10,177 bases of DNA from Hyphomicrobiales bacterium (lineage in GTDB: Bacteria > Pseudomonadota > Alphaproteobacteria > Rhizobiales > Beijerinckiaceae): contig JAATEW010000252.1 in NCBI GenBank assembly GCA_015655535.1, positions 1 through 10,177 of the forward strand. Reading direction: 5' to 3'. Of this stretch, positions 6,456-10,177 are shown in pieces; position 1 is the stretch's first letter, and each line of letters begins with the position of its first letter. The translations under genes and the position numbers were made by a program. The notes under the pieces were generated by a model. That model saw only the letters and a program-made list of their open reading frames with translations, was not told the origin of the DNA and did not search any database.

Positions 6456-7922
6456 TCAACGCCTCCGTGCGATCTTCAAAATCTGATCGAGATCGGCATA
6501 TGTTTCGAGATGATCGGCGAGTGCGTCGAGCGCCGAGTCCACCCGCGCCTCATAGGCCAGTTCGGACACGATCCCGAAGCCTGCGAGCCATTGCTTGCGA
6601 AAACGATCCGACGAAAAAAGCCCATGCACATAAGTGCCTTGCACGCGTCCATTGGGCGATGTCGCGCCGTCAGGGCGCTCTTCGATCATGAGCATGGGCC
6701 TTGCGCAATCGGCGCCTTGCGTTTCGCCGAGATGGATTTCATAGCCGGAAATGGGTGCGCCCGTCGGGCAATGCGTGGCCCTGAGAACGGGCGTCGTGCG
6801 TTTCTCCGCCGCCATGCGCGTTTCGACCGAAAGAAGGCCCAAGCCCTCGATGCGGCCCGGCGTGCCGTCCACGCCGTCTAAGTCTTCGATCGCAAGCCCC
6901 AGCATTTGATAGCCGCCGCAGAGGCCGAGCACATGGGCGCCGCGCCGCACATGCGCGGCAATATCGATATGCCAGCCCTGTTCGCGCAGAAAGGCGAGAT
7001 CGCCCATGGTCGATTTCGAGCCGGGCAGAATGATGAGATCGGCATCGCCGGGCAGGGCCGTGCCGGCCGGCACGAAAACGAGTTCGACATCGGGCTCCTG
7101 GCCAAGCGGATCGAGATCGTCGAAATTCGCGATCCGCGCCAGCATAGGCACCGCGATCTTGAATTTGGACGCCGTGCGCCGGCGGCGAAGATCGAGCGAA
7201 TCTTCGGCCGGAAGGTTGGCGGTCGCAGGCAGGAAGGGAATGAGGCCGAGGCTGGGCCAGGAGGTGATGCGCCGTATGGCCTCTATGCCGTCCTGAAACA
7301 GGCTCGGGTCGCCGCGAAATTTATTGATGAGAAAACCTTTGATCCTGTCGCGGTCTTCCGGTGCCAGAACCGCATGGGTTCCGGCAAGGCTCGCAATGAC
7401 GCCGCCGCGATCGATGTCGCCTGCTATGATCACAGGCAGATCGGCGGCGCAGGCAAAGCCCATATTGGCGATATCGTTCGCCCGCAGATTGATCTCGGCC
7501 GGGCTGCCAGCGCCTTCAACCAATACAAGATCGGCGTCCTGTTCGAGATGCCTGAAGCTCTCCAGCACCGCCGGCAGAAGCTCGATCTTGCGTTTCGCGT
7601 AATCCGCCGCGCTCGCGTGGCCGATCGATCGGCCTTGCAGGATGATCTGCGCGCCGCGATCCGTTTCGGGCTTCAACAGAACCGGGTTCATATGGATGCT
7701 TGGCGCTACCCCGGCGGCACGCGCCTGAAGAGCCTGGGCACGGCCGATCTCGCCGCCATCCGCCGTCACCGCTGCATTATTCGACATGTTCTGCGGCTTG
7801 AATGGCTGAACGCGCAAGCCGCGCCGCGTGAAAGCGCGGGCCAAGCCCGCGACCAGGGTCGATTTGCCGACGCCCGATCCGGTTCCTTGGATCATGATCG
7901 CGGGGACGCGTGTCTCGTCCAA
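6456..7922 (-). CDS. cobQ: Cobyric acid synthase, glutamine-hydrolysing (CobQ/CbiP)
   Basis: CobQ performs four ATP- and glutamine-dependent amidations converting adenosylcobyrinic acid a,c-diamide to adenosylcobyric acid in the cytoplasm. The 488-residue protein has an N-terminal dethiobiotin-synthetase-like ATPase domain with Walker A GTGSGVGKST (13-22), FKPQNMSNNA (41-50) and EGAGSPAEINLR (136-147). A C-terminal class I-type glutaminase domain follows, with LGLCGGYQMLG (332-342; nucleophile Cys335) and YVHGLF (431-436; His433). The start is a TTG at 7922, just after an in-frame stop. It preserves the few residues that precede the MIQGT strand in the family and has a GAGGG about 9 bases upstream. 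The ATG at 7895 is the alternative, beginning right at that strand. The gene is probably monocistronic: a terminator-like hairpin lies just upstream and the paired repeat just beyond its stop. Confidence 0.95.
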   Translation of the reverse strand: MDETRVPAIMIQGTGSGVGKSTLVAGLARAFTRRGLRVQPFKPQNMSNNAAVTADGGEIGRAQALQARAAGVAPSIHMNPVLLKPETDRGAQIILQGRSIGHASAADYAKRKIELLPAVLESFRHLEQDADLVLVEGAGSPAEINLRANDIANMGFACAADLPVIIAGDIDRGGVIASLAGTHAVLAPEDRDRIKGFLINKFRGDPSLFQDGIEAIRRITSWPSLGLIPFLPATANLPAEDSLDLRRRRTASKFKIAVPMLARIANFDDLDPLGQEPDVELVFVPAGTALPGDADLIILPGSKSTMGDLAFLREQGWHIDIAAHVRRGAHVLGLCGGYQMLGLAIEDLDGVDGTPGRIEGLGLLSVETRMAAEKRTTPVLRATHCPTGAPISGYEIHLGETQGADCARPMLMIEERPDGATSPNGRVQGTYVHGLFSSDRFRKQWLAGFGIVSELAYEARVDSALDALADHLETYADLDQILKIARRR

Positions 7923-7934
7923 GGTTGGGGGCCC

Positions 7935-7973
7935 TCAAAAACAAATCGGCCCCATGATAAACATGAGGCCGAT
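7935..7973 (-). terminator. Intrinsic terminator of the 95-aa gene, just upstream of cobQ
   Basis: On the minus strand, ATCGGCC and GGCCGAT arms (7973-7967 and 7951-7945) enclose a partly paired loop (CAT/ATG also match), followed at once by a T-rich run complementary to CAAAAACAAA (7935-7944). This is a standard hairpin plus T-tract after the 8008-8295 gene. It should insulate cobQ from that transcript, which would require cobQ to have a promoter between the hairpin and 7922, or to depend on readthrough. Confidence 0.7.
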
Positions 7974-8007
7974 CAAAATGTCTTCGAGATAATCGGCTTC
8001 GCCGCGA

Positions 8008-8295
8008 TCAGGAATTGGCTTCCCAGATCAGCTGGAACGTATCGCCCGGAATGGTGAAGGCGCCGCGGCCGCCCGACAAAGGCATGTAATGGGGGGAGGC
8101 GACGCGGCAGAGGCGGTCGAACCATTCCTGATCGTTGAGGCCCTGGGGCTTGTGGTTGATCATATTCACGAGGCCGTTCGGCTGGAAGCGGACATTCACC
8201 ACGACTTCGCCGCGAGCGCCCTGACCGGACGCGGCCGGCGATGAGGCGGCCTTCGTTGCATTTGTGGCTTCTTGAGCCGGTGCGCTATCATTCAT
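8008..8295 (-). CDS. Unrecognised 95-residue soluble protein
   Basis: I do not recognise this protein. Residues 1-28 are low-complexity, rich in Ala, Ser, Thr and Gln, and probably disordered. There is no convincing signal peptide or membrane segment. Residues 29-95 look folded: a strand-like GEVVVNVRF (29-37), QPNGLVNMINHKPQGLND (38-55), a helix around EWFDRLCRVAS, and GGRGAFTIPGDTFQLIWEA (75-93). The beta-hairpin start loosely recalls a TonB C-terminal-type fold, but this is weak. It is likely real: the ATG at 8295 has a GGAG site with 8-base spacing, codon use matches its neighbours, a promoter-like sequence lies at 8343-8371, and an intrinsic terminator follows its stop. It appears to be a single-gene unit with no functional link to cobQ. 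Confidence 0.75.
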   Translation of the reverse strand: MNDSAPAQEATNATKAASSPAASGQGARGEVVVNVRFQPNGLVNMINHKPQGLNDQEWFDRLCRVASPHYMPLSGGRGAFTIPGDTFQLIWEANS

Positions 8296-8342
8296 TTTAT
8301 GATCTCCAACTGTCCGGTTATTTGAGCGCAGCTCTGGAGACG

Positions 8343-8371
8343 TTATGAAGTATAAATATATAACGCGTCAA
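8343..8371 (-). promoter_or_regulatory. Putative housekeeping promoter of the 95-aa gene
   Basis: On the minus strand, TTGACG (8371-8366) is followed after 17 bases by TCATAA (8348-8343), within an unusually AT-rich stretch (TATAAATATATAA on the plus strand). The -35 is close to the alphaproteobacterial preference; the -10 is weak. It would give a leader of about 40 bases before the ATG at 8295. Confidence 0.4.
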
Positions 8372-8500
8372 GGCTGAACTCGGGCCCTCACGGGCCGCCT
8401 TTGGAAGAATTTCAGGAATGACACGCTGGTTTTGCCGCCCTGGCGGACCCCATCCCTCATTTTCCGGAGAGGGTGATGCATTGTGACAGGCGTTTGAAAC

Positions 8501-8514
8501 TTGATTTGGATCAA
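8501..8514. promoter_or_regulatory. FNR/FixK-type binding site (perfect palindrome), target uncertain
   Basis: TTGATTTGGATCAA is an exact match to the TTGAT-N4-ATCAA consensus of the Crp/FNR family regulators FNR, Anr and FixK. On the plus strand a TACAAT at 8533-8538 would put the site near -37.5, slightly closer than the classical -41.5. On the minus strand activation would produce a leader of about 170 bases before the 95-aa gene. The site could also act as a repressor element or serve an unseen small RNA. The match is direct observation; function is inference. Confidence 0.6.
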
Positions 8515-8637
8515 ATGGCAAGTGGCCTGCGCTACAATGTCGCTTCCGGATAATCGTGGCGATCACGGCTGTCTGGCAGGCCTTGGACTGTGGACATCAA
8601 CCCAAGGCGTGCGCGGCCGATCACCAACGGGCCGAAT

Positions 8638-8739
8638 TCACGGCTTCCGGCACCGGTAATCGACGATCATAAGCGAACCCGCGAATATGATAAAAGACGC
8701 TACGACCAATGTCAGAAAGCAGATTTGAAAAGCCGGCAT
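8638..8739 (-). CDS. 33-residue single-helix membrane protein under a putative FNR/FixK-type promoter
   Basis: A very short gene encoding 33 residues. An N-terminal MPAFQ leads into a hydrophobic helix, roughly residues 6-26, then a basic tail VDYRCRKP. The positive charges at the C-terminus suggest that end is cytoplasmic. It resembles in layout the small, poorly characterised single-helix proteins common in Hyphomicrobiales and small respiratory-complex subunits such as CydX or CcoQ, but I cannot assign it to any. Support for being real: GGGAGG ribosome site at 8745-8750, five bases before the ATG; an FNR/FixK-type box at 8791-8804; and a -10-like CATAGT (8764-8769) at the right distance from that box. 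It stands alone on the minus strand, divergent from dusA. Confidence 0.75.
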   Translation of the reverse strand: MPAFQICFLTLVVASFIIFAGSLMIVDYRCRKP

Positions 8740-8763
8740 ATTATCCTCCCTGTGCCGGAGGGA

Positions 8764-8804
8764 ACTATGCCGTGAGCGGGCTTTCGTTCTTTGACATCGA
8801 TCAA
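8764..8804 (-). promoter_or_regulatory. Class II FNR/FixK-type promoter of the 33-aa membrane protein gene
   Basis: TTGACATCGATCAA (8791-8804) fits the TTGAY-N4-RTCAA consensus, with one deviation from the perfect palindrome. On the minus strand a -10-like CATAGT occupies 8769-8764, predicting transcription start near 8757. The box centre (8797.5) then sits about 41 bases upstream, the classical position for activation by FNR/FixK, and the leader is about 18 bases with the ribosome site inside it. Geometry and sequence agree; the identity of the regulator is inferred. The same box is about 70 bases before dusA and could also affect it. Confidence 0.65.
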
Positions 8805-8874
8805 GTTGCAGTGCATCGAAACATCGTCGCAGCGTAAAAGGCCGGCGATCTCGTCTCCAGCGAGACATTGGTAA

Positions 8875-9885
8875 ATGAAATCGGATAAGCGGTTTATATT
8901 CAGTGTTGCTCCCATGATGGAATGGACCGATCGGCATTGCCGATTCTTCCATCGCATCTTGTCGCGCCATGCGCTGCTTTATACCGAGATGGTGACGACG
9001 GCTGCCATTCTGCGGGGCCATCGTGACCGGCTGCTTGCCTATGACGCGGCCGAGCACCCTGTCGCCCTGCAGCTCGGAGGCTCCGATCCGGCCGATCTTG
9101 CCGCCGCCGCCGCGATCGGTGCCGACTATGGCTATGACGAGATCAATCTCAACATCGGCTGTCCGTCGGACCGCGTACAGGAGGGCGCTTTCGGCGCTTG
9201 CCTGACGCGCGAGCCGGCGCTCGTCGGCGCCTGCGTCGCCGCGATGAAAGCGCGGGTTTCGATCCCCGTTACGGTCAAATGCCGCCTCGGCGTCGACGAT
9301 CAAGATCCGCAAGACGCGCTCAACGCGCTGGCCGAAAGCGTGATCGCGGCCGGCGCCGATGTCTTGATCGTGCATGCCCGCAAGGCCTGGCTGAAAGGCC
9401 TGTCGCCGCGCGAGAACCGCGATGTTCCACCTCTGGATTATGGCCTCGTGCATGCGCTCAAGCAGCGCTTCCCCGAGACGCCCATCATCGTCAATGGCGG
9501 GCTTACGCGGCTCGATCAGATGCAGGAGCAATTGCTGCATGTCGATGGCGTGATGGTCGGGCGCGCCGCCTATCAGGACCCGGCGCTTCTGCTCGATGTC
9601 GACCGATTGTTTTTCGGTGTCGAGCCTGCCGCCGAAGATGCCTTCGCGGCGATCGCGCTTTTCATGCCCTACGTCGAGCGGCGCTTGGCCGAAGGCGTGC
9701 CCCTGCACGCCATGACGCGGCATATTCTGGGCCTTTTCAACGGGCGCAAGGGCGCGCGTGCCTGGCGGCGGCATCTGGCGACCGAAGGCGTGAAGCCCGG
9801 CGCCGACGCGCAAGTGCTGCGCGAGGCTTTGGGCTATATGCGGCGTGGCAGCAGCGAGCAGGATGTGACCGACGCCGCAGCTTGA
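8875..9885 (+). CDS. dusA: tRNA-dihydrouridine(20/20a) synthase DusA
   Basis: An FMN-dependent enzyme that reduces uridine 20/20a in the tRNA D-loop. The 336-residue protein has the N-terminal flavin-binding motif SVAPMMEWTDRHCRFFHR (10-27), LYTEMVTTAAI (35-45), VALQLGGSDP (63-72), NLNIGCPSDRVQEGAFGACL (91-110) with Cys109 as the expected catalytic acid, VKCRLGVD (residues about 134-141), and IIVNGGL and GVMVGRAAYQDP further on, typical of the TIM-barrel phosphate-binding part of DusA. The C-terminal helical domain with RHILGLFNGRKGARAWRRHL is present, so the gene is full length. The ATG at 8875 has only a weak ribosome site, with a small GTCTC/GAGAC hairpin (8853-8866) just upstream. It is convergent with the TetR-type gene. 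Confidence 0.96.
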   Translation: MKSDKRFIFSVAPMMEWTDRHCRFFHRILSRHALLYTEMVTTAAILRGHRDRLLAYDAAEHPVALQLGGSDPADLAAAAAIGADYGYDEINLNIGCPSDRVQEGAFGACLTREPALVGACVAAMKARVSIPVTVKCRLGVDDQDPQDALNALAESVIAAGADVLIVHARKAWLKGLSPRENRDVPPLDYGLVHALKQRFPETPIIVNGGLTRLDQMQEQLLHVDGVMVGRAAYQDPALLLDVDRLFFGVEPAAEDAFAAIALFMPYVERRLAEGVPLHAMTRHILGLFNGRKGARAWRRHLATEGVKPGADAQVLREALGYMRRGSSEQDVTDAAA

Positions 9886-9934
9886 TTAGCGACGGCGGGG
9901 ACCGATCCGTCAACCATGACTAGGCGCTTTGGCG

Positions 9935-10177
9935 TTACCGCTGCGGCGGCGTCAGAAAGCGGGTGATGAGCAGTTTGAACAGAGCGGTGGCCTTTGCCGT
10001 ACCCAAACTCGGATTGCGTATCTTCAAGGTAAGGGAGCCGTCGATAATGCCGATCAGAACGGCGGCGGCGAACTCGGGATCGAGAGTGGGGTCGACCTGA
10101 CCGCGCACCTGCGCTTCGCGGAGAAAATCGCCGAGCAAGCCCCGCACCTTTCCGCTTAACGCGCTGACAATCTCACC
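9935..10177 (-). CDS. TetR-family transcriptional regulator, C-terminal part (cut by window edge)
   Basis: Eighty residues are visible, continuous with the window edge without a stop. The sequence is the helical ligand-binding/dimerisation half of a TetR-type regulator: a LLGDFLREAQVRGQVDPTLDPEFAAAVLIGIIDGSL-like helix-turn pattern, split here by position (about residues 13-48 of the visible part), then a final helix ending in LLITRFLTPPQR. The pattern of an acidic 'G.v.p..dp...A..l..liDG' segment is characteristic of TetR C-terminal domains. The DNA-binding N-terminus lies outside, so ligand and targets cannot be judged. A GTG at 10147 is internal, not the start. Confidence 0.75.
   Translation of the reverse strand, partial: GEIVSALSGKVRGLLGDFLREAQVRGQVDPTLDPEFAAAVLIGIIDGSLTLKIRNPSLGTAKATALFKLLITRFLTPPQR

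Larger units (their letters stand above)
8296..8637. other. Intergenic region of about 340 bp with promoter, hairpins and an FNR/FixK-type site
   Basis: No convincing gene was found. The stretch holds an AT-rich promoter-like segment for the 95-aa gene (8343-8371), a small GGCCC/GGGCC hairpin (8383-8387, 8392-8396), a CCCTC/GAGGG hairpin (about 8453-8473) that may be a decayed palindromic repeat, and the FNR/FixK-type palindrome at 8501-8514. Open frames crossing it (for example 8318-8566 minus, 8590-8775 plus) lack ribosome sites or recognisable protein character. Confidence 0.5.

Noticed and set aside
6906..8057. Plus-strand open frame of 383 codons opposite cobQ
   Set aside because: It is antisense to the conserved cobQ coding sequence; the frame is open because of high-GC codon bias, and the product resembles no protein family.
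8318..8566. Minus-strand open frame of 82 codons upstream of the 95-aa gene
   Set aside because: GTG start without ribosome site, spans the FNR/FixK-type box and a hairpin, and has no domain or membrane character.
8590..8775. Plus-strand open frame of 61 codons downstream of the orphan FNR/FixK-type box
   Set aside because: GTG start without a ribosome site and antisense to the better supported 33-aa membrane protein; a transcript there may exist, but a protein is not supported.
8805..8900. Possible integration site of a dusA-targeting mobile element at the dusA 5' end
   Set aside because: dusA is a known target for some integrases, but no integrase, direct repeat or displaced dusA start is seen; the gene is intact with ordinary flanks.
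8638..9813. Long minus-strand open frame of 391 codons across dusA
   Set aside because: Its upstream part is the antisense of dusA, with arginine- and histidine-rich composition and no recognisable family. Only its last 33 codons, with their own ribosome site and ATG at 8739, form a credible gene.

Overview
The window is high-GC alphaproteobacterial DNA. Beijerinckiaceae or a nearby Hyphomicrobiales family is my best guess from gene content, codon use and repeat style; I cannot verify the genus. It reads as a chromosomal region built around the late, aerobic-type cobalamin (vitamin B12) pathway.

Layout. A small IsdG/HmoA-like monooxygenase (96-437, +) runs convergently into cobU/cobP (439-966, -). 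A divergent gap filled by a paired palindromic repeat (1027-1155) precedes cobS (1179-1934, +), which overlaps by ATGA with a dual-specificity-phosphatase-like gene (1931-2440, +). A second type of palindrome (2435-2465) closes that unit. On the minus strand, cobD (4221-5210), cobT (3199-4224) and bluB (2489-3178) form one operon. cbiB (5286-6254, +) diverges from cobD. A second copy of the paired repeat, in inverted orientation (6266-6431), separates cbiB from the convergent cobQ (6456-7922, -).

Together these genes cover amidation to cobyric acid (CobQ), aminopropanol phosphate supply and attachment (CobD, CbiB), activation to GDP-cobinamide (CobU), synthesis and activation of the lower ligand dimethylbenzimidazole (BluB, CobT), and final joining (CobS). 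The last step, loss of the 5'-phosphate, has no classical CobC or CobZ here. The phosphatase coupled to cobS is a natural candidate. No cobalamin riboswitch was recognised.

Beyond the B12 block lies a small accessory stretch. It holds an unrecognised 95-aa protein (8008-8295, -) with its own terminator, and a gap of about 340 bp containing a perfect FNR/FixK-type palindrome. Next is a 33-aa single-helix membrane protein (8638-8739, -) with a strong ribosome site and a second FNR/FixK-type box placed about 41 bases before its inferred transcription start. This oxygen-regulation signature on a tiny membrane protein is the least expected feature of the window.

The right end is housekeeping: dusA (8875-9885, +), convergent with the C-terminal part of a TetR-family regulator cut by the window edge (9935-10177, -).
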